64,000 nucleotides of DNA from Flaviaesturariibacter aridisoli (GTDB lineage Bacteria; Bacteroidota; Bacteroidia; Chitinophagales; Chitinophagaceae): positions 124,001 through 188,000 of the forward strand of contig NZ_SKFH01000004.1 of NCBI RefSeq assembly GCF_004343705.1. Direction: 5' to 3'. Both the position numbers and the translations under genes were made by a program. Below the pieces are notes generated by a model. It was given only the letters and a program-made list of their open reading frames with translations, was not told the origin of the DNA and searched no databases. Shown in pieces: positions 8,187 to 15,188 of the stretch (within the stretch, counting starts at the first letter, position 1; every line of letters starts with the position of its first letter).

Positions 8187-9608
8187 ATGGAGATAATACA
8201 TGTATCGGCGGAATGTTACCCCGTGGCCAAGGCCGGCGGGCTCGGCGACGTTGTGGGCGCCCTGCCCAAGTACCAGGCAGGCCTCGGGCAGGTGGCCAAG
8301 GTGGTGATGCCGATGTACCGCACGAAGTTTTTATATGCCAACGAATTCGAGCTCGTACACGAAGGCGGGCAACTCCTCGGCGAGCACTATTTCAACTACG
8401 CCGTCATCAAGGAAAAGACCAACACGCTCGGCTTCGATCTCTACCTCGTAGACATCAACGGGCTGCTGGACCGGGAGAAGGTGTATGGCTACGACGACGA
8501 TACCGAACGTTTCCTGGCCTTCCAGATCGCCGTGTGCGACTGGATGAGCAAATGGGAACACCAGCCCGACATCATCCACTGCCACGACCACCACACGGGA
8601 CTTATCCCGTTCATGCTCCAGAATTGCTACGCCTTTCAGCGCCTTGCCAATATCCCCAGCATTTTTACCATCCACAATGCCCAGTACCAAGGCTGGATCG
8701 GCTGGGAGCGGAGCAACTTGCTGCCGGCTTACGACAGCTGGAAATGGGGCATGCTTGACTGGAAGGACACGATCAACCCGCTGGCCTCCGCGGTGCGCTG
8801 CGCCTGGCGCGTGACCACCGTTAGCCCGACGTATATGGAAGAATTGCGTCAATCCGCAGCCGGCCTGGAAGACCTCATGAATTATGAACGCGGCAAATGT
8901 GTGGGGATCCTCAACGGCATCGATACGGAGGTGTGGGATCCGCAGACCGACCCGATGCTGGTAAAAAATTACAACGACAGCACGGCGCGCGAGGGCAAGC
9001 GGAAGAACAAAAAAGAAATTTGCGAGCGCTTCGGCCTCGATAAAAACAAGCCGCTCTTCGTGTTCATCGGGCGCCTGGTCGGTGAAAAAGCCGCCGACGT
9101 GCTGCCGGAGGCCATCCGGCAATCGATTTACCAATACCATGGGGCTGCCCAGTTTATGGTGCTCGGCTCGGGCGAAACGGCTGTGGAAAACACGCTGGAA
9201 ACGATCAAGTACCAGTTCCAGGGTTATGTGAACACCTTCATCGGCTACAACGAAGCGCTGAGCCACCTCATGTATGCCGGGGCCGACTTCCTGCTCATGC
9301 CCAGCCGCGTGGAGCCCTGCGGGTTGAACCAGCTCTACGCACTGCGCTACGGCACTGTGCCGATGGTACGCAATACCGGTGGCCTCCACGATACGGTGCG
9401 CGATTTTGGCGACTGGCAGGGCTACGGCATCCGCTTCGACCAGGCCAGCGCCGGCGACATCGTGTATTCCGTGGGACGGGCGCTGCGGTTGTACAACGAC
9501 CAGACCGAGCTGCTGCACTGGATGCAGAGCTATATGATGCGGCTCGATTTTTCATGGAATTCGTCCGCCCGCGCCTATTTGGAGCTCTACGAATCGGCAC
9601 GGGGCTGA
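8187..9608 (+). CDS. glgA: Glycogen synthase (GT5, ADP-glucose)
   Basis: A 473-residue GT5 glucosyltransferase that extends alpha-1,4-glucan from ADP-glucose. KAGGLGDV at residues 15-22 is the donor-binding motif. The GT-B C-domain signature is visible as FIGRLVGEK and, later, LLMPSRVEPCGLNQLYALRYGTVP, which includes the catalytic glutamate region. Length is typical of bacterial GlgA. It is followed 40 bases later by glgC, an expected synthase/pyrophosphorylase pair. The 139-base gap to the divergent sugar permease should hold both promoters; TTTG followed by 5 bases and ATG (8178-8187) is seen, but the upstream half of the -7 motif is poor. Confidence 0.95.
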   Translation: MEIIHVSAECYPVAKAGGLGDVVGALPKYQAGLGQVAKVVMPMYRTKFLYANEFELVHEGGQLLGEHYFNYAVIKEKTNTLGFDLYLVDINGLLDREKVYGYDDDTERFLAFQIAVCDWMSKWEHQPDIIHCHDHHTGLIPFMLQNCYAFQRLANIPSIFTIHNAQYQGWIGWERSNLLPAYDSWKWGMLDWKDTINPLASAVRCAWRVTTVSPTYMEELRQSAAGLEDLMNYERGKCVGILNGIDTEVWDPQTDPMLVKNYNDSTAREGKRKNKKEICERFGLDKNKPLFVFIGRLVGEKAADVLPEAIRQSIYQYHGAAQFMVLGSGETAVENTLETIKYQFQGYVNTFIGYNEALSHLMYAGADFLLMPSRVEPCGLNQLYALRYGTVPMVRNTGGLHDTVRDFGDWQGYGIRFDQASAGDIVYSVGRALRLYNDQTELLHWMQSYMMRLDFSWNSSARAYLELYESARG

Positions 9609-9648
9609 ACCCTTATTATTCAAACCATAAACGATCTAAAGACAGGCT

Positions 9649-10920
9649 ATGAAAGAAATGCTCTCTGTGATTTTGGGTGGCGGCGCCGGAACCCGGTTGT
9701 ATCCGCTCACTGCCACGCGTTCGAAGCCCGCCGTACCCATCGCCGGTAAATACCGGCTCGTCGACATCCCCATCTCCAACTGCCTCAACTCCGGCATCAG
9801 CCGCATGTTCGTACTCACGATGTACAACTCGGCATCGCTCAACCGTCACATCAAGAACACGTATCACTTCAGCGCCTTCAGCAGCGCCTTCGTGGACATC
9901 CTGGCGGCCGAGCAAACGCCCGACAACTTCACCTGGTTCCAGGGCACTGCCGACGCCGTGCGCCAGAGCCTGCGCCACATCCGGCCTTTCCCGGCCGAGT
10001 ACGTGCTGATCCTCTCCGGCGACCAGCTGTACCAGCTCGATTTCGTACGGATGCTCGAAGAGCACAAGCAAAAAGGCGCCGATATCACCGTGGCCACGAT
10101 CCCGGTGACGGGCCGGGAAGCGTCGGAGTTCGGCATCCTGAAAACGCAGGAAGGCATGATCAGCTCTTTCATCGAAAAGCCGAAGAGCGGTCTCGAAGAC
10201 TGGGTGAGCGATACCGGCGACGAAATGCGCGCTTCCGGCCGTGAATACCTGGCCTCGATGGGCATCTACATTTTCAACCGCAACCTCCTTTTCGACATGC
10301 TCGAAAAGGAATACGCGGAGTCGACCGACTTCGGCAAAAACATCATTCCCGATTCGATCAACAAATACAAGGTGGCCTCGTTCCAGTACGAAGGCTACTG
10401 GGAGGATATCGGCAACATCCGGGCGTTCTACGAAGCCAACCTGGCGCTGACGGACGACCTGCCGGCCTTCAACCTGTTCGATAACTCGAAGGCCATCTAC
10501 ACCCGCGCACGCATGTTGCCCCCAGCCAAGATCTCCGGCACCCAGCTCGATAAAACCCTGATCGCCGAAGGCTCGATCATCAGCGCGAAGCATATCGAAA
10601 ACTCCATCGTGGGCATCCGCTCGCGCATCGGCGAAGGCAGCACCATTATCGGCTCGTACCTGATGGGCAACGACTACTTCGAAACCCTCGAAGACATCGC
10701 GCACGACCAGCAGCACGGTCTGCCCGTGCTCGGCATCGGCGCCCGCTGCCATATCCAGAATGCGATCATCGACAAGGATTGCCGCATCGGCGACGACGTG
10801 CGCATCACCGGCGGCACCCACCTCGAGGACGGCGACCACCCGCTCTATACCATCAAGGACGGCATCGTTGTGATCAAGAAAGGATCCGTGCTGCCCAACG
10901 GGTTCACACTGGGCGCGTAG
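9649..10920 (+). CDS. glgC: Glucose-1-phosphate adenylyltransferase
   Basis: A 423-residue ADP-glucose pyrophosphorylase, the committing step of glycogen synthesis (ATP plus glucose-1-phosphate gives ADP-glucose plus PPi). The nucleotide-binding GGGAGTRLYPLT begins at residue 10, followed by SKPAVPIAGKYRLVDIP. The C-terminal third has the hexapeptide repeats of a left-handed beta-helix (for example IGEGSTIIGS). In studied bacteria the enzyme is an allosterically regulated tetramer; effectors cannot be inferred here. Three nonamer repeats follow the stop, then a strong terminator, so glgA-glgC ends here. Confidence 0.95.
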   Translation: MKEMLSVILGGGAGTRLYPLTATRSKPAVPIAGKYRLVDIPISNCLNSGISRMFVLTMYNSASLNRHIKNTYHFSAFSSAFVDILAAEQTPDNFTWFQGTADAVRQSLRHIRPFPAEYVLILSGDQLYQLDFVRMLEEHKQKGADITVATIPVTGREASEFGILKTQEGMISSFIEKPKSGLEDWVSDTGDEMRASGREYLASMGIYIFNRNLLFDMLEKEYAESTDFGKNIIPDSINKYKVASFQYEGYWEDIGNIRAFYEANLALTDDLPAFNLFDNSKAIYTRARMLPPAKISGTQLDKTLIAEGSIISAKHIENSIVGIRSRIGEGSTIIGSYLMGNDYFETLEDIAHDQQHGLPVLGIGARCHIQNAIIDKDCRIGDDVRITGGTHLEDGDHPLYTIKDGIVVIKKGSVLPNGFTLGA

Positions 10921-10947
10921 CACGCAGATAGCGCGGTTAGCGCAGAT
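10921..10947 (+). repeat. Three nonamer repeats after the glgC stop
   Basis: CACGCAGAT, AGCGCGGTT and AGCGCAGAT follow the stop codon directly and precede the terminator. A matching set of three follows the amylase gene at 14353-14379. Confidence 0.65.
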
Positions 10948-10962
10948 CAACAAATTCGCTAC

Positions 10963-10993
10963 AAAAAAACCATCGCTTTGCGGTGGTTTTTTT
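10963..10993 (+). terminator. Intrinsic terminator of glgA-glgC
   Basis: AACCATCGC pairs with GCGGTGGTT (one T-G wobble) around loop TTT, flanked by an A run before and a run of seven T after. Loop and stem closely resemble those of the terminator after the amylase gene. Confidence 0.9.
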
Positions 10994-11068
10994 ATCCGCG
11001 TTTTCTGCGCGATCCGTATGCCGAATCAGAATTGTGTCTTGAAAACACAATAGTTACCAATTACTTGC

Positions 11069-11076
11069 TAACTTTC
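11069..11076 (+). promoter_or_regulatory. Possible -7 element for the sugar transporter-amylase unit
   Basis: TAACTTTC matches TAnnTTTG at 7 of 8 positions and lies 22 bases before ATG 11099. No good -33 TTG at the usual distance was found. Confidence 0.4.
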
Positions 11077-11098
11077 GGCAATCAAGAATTGATTGCTT

Positions 11099-12493
11099 AT
11101 GGCTGCCAACACACCGCTTGCTACCGGGACGCAGAAACCGCGTTTGTCCCTTTCCCAGATCATAAACATGAGCGTCGGCTTTTTCGGGATCCAGTTTGGC
11201 TGGGACCTGCAGCGGGCCAATATGGGCCCTATTTATAAAGTGCTCGGGGCGAATGCCGACGACATTCCCTTACTGTTTCTCGCCGCCCCGCTCACCGGCC
11301 TGCTGGTGCAGCCGATCATCGGCTACCTGAGCGACCGGACCTGGCACCCGCGTTGGGGCCGCCGCCGACCCTACTTCCTCATCGGCGCGATCCTGAGCTC
11401 CATCGCCCTCATCCTCATGCCCCATAGCGCCACGCTCTGGATGGCCGCCGGCCTGCTGTGGGTGATGGATGTGTTCGGCAACGTGGCCATGGAACCCTTC
11501 CGCGCTTTTGTGGCCGACAAGCTACCCGACAGCCAGCTGAACCGGGGCTTCGTAATGCAAAGCCTTATGATCGGGCTTGGGGGCAGTGTCGCCTCCTCGC
11601 TGCCCTGGGTGCTGCGCAACTGGTTTGGCCAGGCCAATACCGCGGAAGCCGGAATCATCGCCGACAACGTCAAGTACTCGTTTTACATCGGCGCTTTCTT
11701 CTTCCTGGCGGCCGTATTGTGGACCGTGTTTACTACGAAAGAATACCCGCCATCCGATGTGGCCTATAAAGACAAGGTTCAGGAAAGCAACAAAGGATTT
11801 GGGGGCGGCCTGGGTGAGATCATCGATGCAATCCGCAACATGCCATCGCGGATGCGCGCGGTTTCGCTGGTCCAGTTTTTTACCTGGCCGGGACTCTTCC
11901 TCATGTGGTTTTATTACTCGCTGGCCGTAGCCTACCACGTTTTCGGCGCCAAGTCGGAAACGGATCCTGCGTTCGGCAACGGCAAGGACTTCGCCGGGTT
12001 GACCCTGGCGTTTTATAACGTTGTCACATTTCTCTTTGCCTTTATTCTCCCTTCGATTGCCGACCGCCTTGGTCGCAAAACGACCCACGCGCTCTGCCTG
12101 TTGGCGGGTGCCGCGGGCCTGATCAGCGTAGCCTTTGTGACCAACAAATACATGCTCTATGTGTGCATGACCGGTGTGGGTATCGCCTGGGCGAGCATCC
12201 TTTCGATGCCCTACGCCATGCTTGGCGGTGTGCTGCCGCCGAAGAAAATCGGTATCTACATGGGTATCTTCAACTTCTTCATTGTGCTCCCCGAGATCAT
12301 GGCTTCGCTGGGCTTCAAGTGGCTCATGAACAATGTGCTGCACAACGACATGCTGCTCGCCGTGCAGCTTGGTGGCGGGCTGATGATCCTGGCAGCGGCC
12401 ATCTGTTTCTTTATGATCAAGGAAACAAAAGGCGGCTCGGTGGAAGACCCCGAAGTAGCCGAAATGGAAATACTCGAACAACGCTCTGTTTAA
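11099..12493 (+). CDS. MFS sugar transporter, SLC45/GPH-like (probable maltose or glucan-oligosaccharide uptake)
   Basis: A 464-residue, 12-helix major facilitator. The first helices carry FFGIQFGWDLQ and the loop between helices 2 and 3 reads RWGRRRPY, both typical of SLC45-type sucrose/maltose symporters and of the inner-membrane maltose transporter group of Bacteroidota. ATG 11099 (MAANTPLATGT) was chosen over the upstream in-frame TTG at 11093. The secreted GH13 amylase starts 1 base after its stop, so transport and hydrolysis are almost certainly coupled; this is the main support for a maltodextrin substrate. Sucrose or another alpha-glucoside is possible. Confidence 0.82.
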   Translation: MAANTPLATGTQKPRLSLSQIINMSVGFFGIQFGWDLQRANMGPIYKVLGANADDIPLLFLAAPLTGLLVQPIIGYLSDRTWHPRWGRRRPYFLIGAILSSIALILMPHSATLWMAAGLLWVMDVFGNVAMEPFRAFVADKLPDSQLNRGFVMQSLMIGLGGSVASSLPWVLRNWFGQANTAEAGIIADNVKYSFYIGAFFFLAAVLWTVFTTKEYPPSDVAYKDKVQESNKGFGGGLGEIIDAIRNMPSRMRAVSLVQFFTWPGLFLMWFYYSLAVAYHVFGAKSETDPAFGNGKDFAGLTLAFYNVVTFLFAFILPSIADRLGRKTTHALCLLAGAAGLISVAFVTNKYMLYVCMTGVGIAWASILSMPYAMLGGVLPPKKIGIYMGIFNFFIVLPEIMASLGFKWLMNNVLHNDMLLAVQLGGGLMILAAAICFFMIKETKGGSVEDPEVAEMEILEQRSV

Positions 12494-12494
12494 T

Positions 12495-14354
12495 ATGAAC
12501 AAGAACCTGCTATTAGGATGCGCGCTGCTCTTTTCGGGCAGCGCTGCTTTTGCCCAGAAGCTGCAACTCGACGGCGTTTACCCGACCAACTGGTGGGTGA
12601 ACATGAAAAACCCCAGGCTCCAGCTGCTGCTGCGCGGTAAAGACGCCGCGAAGTATACGTACAGCATCAGCGACCCGCGGGTGCAGCTGCAAAAAGCAAC
12701 CCCTGCCGAAAATGCCAACTACGCTTTCCTCGACCTCGTGGTAAAGCCGGGTGCGAAGCCGGGCATTGTGAAGGTGAACTGGAAAAAAGGCCCGGAAAAG
12801 GGCTCCTTCGACTACGAGCTCAAAGCCCGCCGCGGCGGCAAGGGTACCCGCTACGCGCAAGGCGTCCGCTCCGAGGATTTTATCTATTTCCTGATGCCCG
12901 ACCGGTTTTCGAACGGTGATTACAGCAACGACCGCGTGGCGCATTACAAAGACCAGACGCTCAACCGCGACTCGATGTATCACCGCCACGGCGGCGACCT
13001 GCAGGGGGTGATGAATCACCTCGACTACATCCAGGACCTGGGCGCTACCACGGTATGGCTCACGCCGGTGCTGGAAAACGACATGCCCAACCGTACCGAG
13101 CATGGATACGCCATCACCAACCACTACCAGGTGGACGAACGCTATGGCGGCAACGCTGCCTACCTGCGCCTCAGCGATGCCATTCACCAGCGGGGCATGA
13201 AACTGATCCAGGACGCCGTGCCCAACCACAGCGGCCTCTGGAACTGGTTTGTGCAGGACGCGCCCATGAAGGATTGGCTGCACCAGTGGCCTTCCTACCA
13301 GCAAACGAACTATAAGGACCAGACGCTGATGGATCCCTATGCCGCCCCGAAAGAGGCGCGGATCATGGAGAAAGGCTGGTTTACCCACCAGATGCCCGAT
13401 ATGAACGAGGGCAATCCCTACGTGGCCAACTTCCTCATCCAGCACGCCCTCTGGAGCGTGGAGGCGTTCGGCGTGGACGGATGGCGCGTGGATACGTATA
13501 TCTACAACGACCTGAATTTCATGAACCGCTGGAACGCCGCCCTGTACCAGGAGTACCCGAAAATGACCATCTTCGGCGAAACCTGGGTGCACGGCGTGGC
13601 CAACCAGGCTTATTTCGTAAAGAACAACATCAGCAACATTCCCATCAAGAGCAACCTGCTGGGTGCTACCGACTTCCAGCTGCTGTTTTATGGCATCCAG
13701 CCGGCGCTGAACCAGGCCTTCGGCTGGACCGAAGGCGTGAACAAGCTCTACTCCACGCTGGCCAACGACTTCCTGTACCAGGATCCGATGAACAACGTGG
13801 TGTTTCTCGACAACCACGACATGACCCGCGCGCTTTCCAGCTTCGGCGAAGACGTGGACAAGCTCAAAGTGGGACTGGGCTGGCTGCTCACCACGCGCGG
13901 CATCCCGCAGCTGTATTACGGTACGGAAGTATTGATGAAAGGTGTGTCTAATCCTGATGGCCTCGTGCGCGGCGATTTCCCCGGCGGCTGGAAGGGCGAC
14001 TCCCTCAATAAGTTTACCGCTGCCGGCCGCATTGGGCGTGAAGCCGAAGTGCACAACTGGGTTAAGACCATCGCCAACTACCGCAAAGCTTCCACCGCTC
14101 TCAAGACGGGCGCCTTCATGCAATACCTGCCGCAGGATTGGGTGTACACCTATTTCCGCTACGACAAGAACAGCACGGTGATGGTGATCATGAATACGAG
14201 CACCGACGAAAAAACGGTCGATCCGCACTACTTTACGGAGCGCGTCGCCGGGTTCAACTCCGCCAGGAGTATCACGGGCAATGGGTCGATGAGCCTTACC
14301 GAAAAATGGAAAGTTCCGGGCAAGTCGATCTGGATCCTCGAACTGGGGAAATAG
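12495..14354 (+). CDS. Secreted GH13 alpha-amylase family enzyme (cyclomaltodextrinase/neopullulanase-like)
   Basis: A 619-residue protein with signal peptide MNKNLLLGCALLFSGSAAFAQ. An N-terminal beta domain of about 120 residues, resembling the cyclomaltodextrinase N-terminal domain, precedes the catalytic barrel. GH13 residues seen: nucleophile D333 in GWRVDTY, acid/base E362 in FGETW, transition-state stabiliser D442 in DNHDMTR. It should cut alpha-1,4-glucans or cyclodextrins in the periplasm or at the surface, feeding the co-transcribed sugar transporter. It resembles SusA-type neopullulanases in layout, but no SusC/SusD pair is nearby. Its 3' end has nonamer repeats and a strong terminator. 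Confidence 0.92.
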   Translation: MNKNLLLGCALLFSGSAAFAQKLQLDGVYPTNWWVNMKNPRLQLLLRGKDAAKYTYSISDPRVQLQKATPAENANYAFLDLVVKPGAKPGIVKVNWKKGPEKGSFDYELKARRGGKGTRYAQGVRSEDFIYFLMPDRFSNGDYSNDRVAHYKDQTLNRDSMYHRHGGDLQGVMNHLDYIQDLGATTVWLTPVLENDMPNRTEHGYAITNHYQVDERYGGNAAYLRLSDAIHQRGMKLIQDAVPNHSGLWNWFVQDAPMKDWLHQWPSYQQTNYKDQTLMDPYAAPKEARIMEKGWFTHQMPDMNEGNPYVANFLIQHALWSVEAFGVDGWRVDTYIYNDLNFMNRWNAALYQEYPKMTIFGETWVHGVANQAYFVKNNISNIPIKSNLLGATDFQLLFYGIQPALNQAFGWTEGVNKLYSTLANDFLYQDPMNNVVFLDNHDMTRALSSFGEDVDKLKVGLGWLLTTRGIPQLYYGTEVLMKGVSNPDGLVRGDFPGGWKGDSLNKFTAAGRIGREAEVHNWVKTIANYRKASTALKTGAFMQYLPQDWVYTYFRYDKNSTVMVIMNTSTDEKTVDPHYFTERVAGFNSARSITGNGSMSLTEKWKVPGKSIWILELGK

Positions 14355-14379
14355 CACAGCTAACGCGGATTGCACAGAT
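14353..14379 (+). repeat. Three nonamer repeats at the amylase stop
   Basis: AGCACAGCT, AACGCGGAT and TGCACAGAT; the first unit overlaps the TAG stop. It parallels the array after glgC and again sits just before a terminator. Confidence 0.65.
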
Positions 14380-14393
14380 CAATTGAATCCATG

Positions 14394-14425
14394 AAAACGC
14401 CCATCGCTTTGCGATGGGCGTTTTT
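14394..14425 (+). terminator. Intrinsic terminator of the transporter-amylase unit
   Basis: AAAACGCCCATCGC (14394-14407) pairs perfectly with GCGATGGGCGTTTT (14411-14424) around loop TTT. Because both arms end in A/T it may also stop minus-strand transcription from the GLPGLI gene. Confidence 0.92.
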
Positions 14426-14444
14426 ATATCGTTCCAGGCGTTCG

Positions 14445-15179
14445 CTAGATGGTGAAGTTGACGACCATCTTAGAACCGTAAGTACCCCATTCGCGGAGGA
14501 TGTCTCCGAGCTGCTTCATCAGCGCTGCACGGGTCATTTTTTTGCCCTTTGTGGCGGGCTTTACCTGGCTCATTGGGATGTCGAACACGTCTACCTTGGT
14601 GGCGAACCAGGTGGTGTGGAGGCGTGGAATGCCCATGCCCAGGATCATACCCGGCAGGCCATGTACTCCCTCCGGTCCGCCCGGGATCATGATCTCGTCG
14701 GTATAAAAGGCGAAGATCGCCACGCTGTCGTCGAGGATGCCCACGGCCTTGCGGCACTCGAAGCCGGCAATGACGCGCGTGTCGGAGGTGATCTTCCAGT
14801 TAATCTTCGAGAGCGAGTCTTCCACCAGGAAGGTTTCGTCGTACACGGGCTTTTGCGACACGGTATGCTGCGCTGCAAAGTCGGTATACACCACGTTCTT
14901 ATCGGCTACGGGACGGTAGAACATGCGTGGGTCGAGGCTCGCTTCCTTGCCCGGGCGAAACAGCGAGCGCGTGCTGTCGCCGATGAATTCATGATACGTA
15001 GTCACCGATTGCGGGAGGCGGTCCTTGATGCGATCGAACCATTCGGCGTTGAGTTCCTTGTAATAGGCGGGCACGTTGACCGTGCGCTCGTATTCGATCT
15101 TGACCTGGCCGAAAAAGCGGGTCTGTGCGCCGGCGCTCAGCGCCGCAAAGAAGGAGAGGATAAAAAGTAGTTTTCTCAT
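14445..15179 (-). CDS. GLPGLI family protein
   Basis: A 244-residue exported protein (signal peptide MRKLLFILSFFAALSAGAQ). The segment GVHGLPGMILGMGIP contains the motif that names the GLPGLI family, a Bacteroidota-specific group of unknown function. The preceding IAGFECRKAVG, with one cysteine, is also typical. GLPGLI genes commonly lie beside TonB-dependent or TonB-like outer-membrane barrels, and here the large barrel gene ends 9 bases upstream on the same strand, so the two are probably one operon and may form a complex. No enzymatic activity is proposed. Confidence 0.88.
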   Translation of the reverse strand: MRKLLFILSFFAALSAGAQTRFFGQVKIEYERTVNVPAYYKELNAEWFDRIKDRLPQSVTTYHEFIGDSTRSLFRPGKEASLDPRMFYRPVADKNVVYTDFAAQHTVSQKPVYDETFLVEDSLSKINWKITSDTRVIAGFECRKAVGILDDSVAIFAFYTDEIMIPGGPEGVHGLPGMILGMGIPRLHTTWFATKVDVFDIPMSQVKPATKGKKMTRAALMKQLGDILREWGTYGSKMVVNFTI

Positions 15180-15188
15180 GGTATGCAG

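Noticed and set aside
12513-14375. 620-codon minus-strand open frame
   Set aside because: It mirrors the GH13 amylase gene, whose catalytic residues and signal peptide identify the real coding strand.
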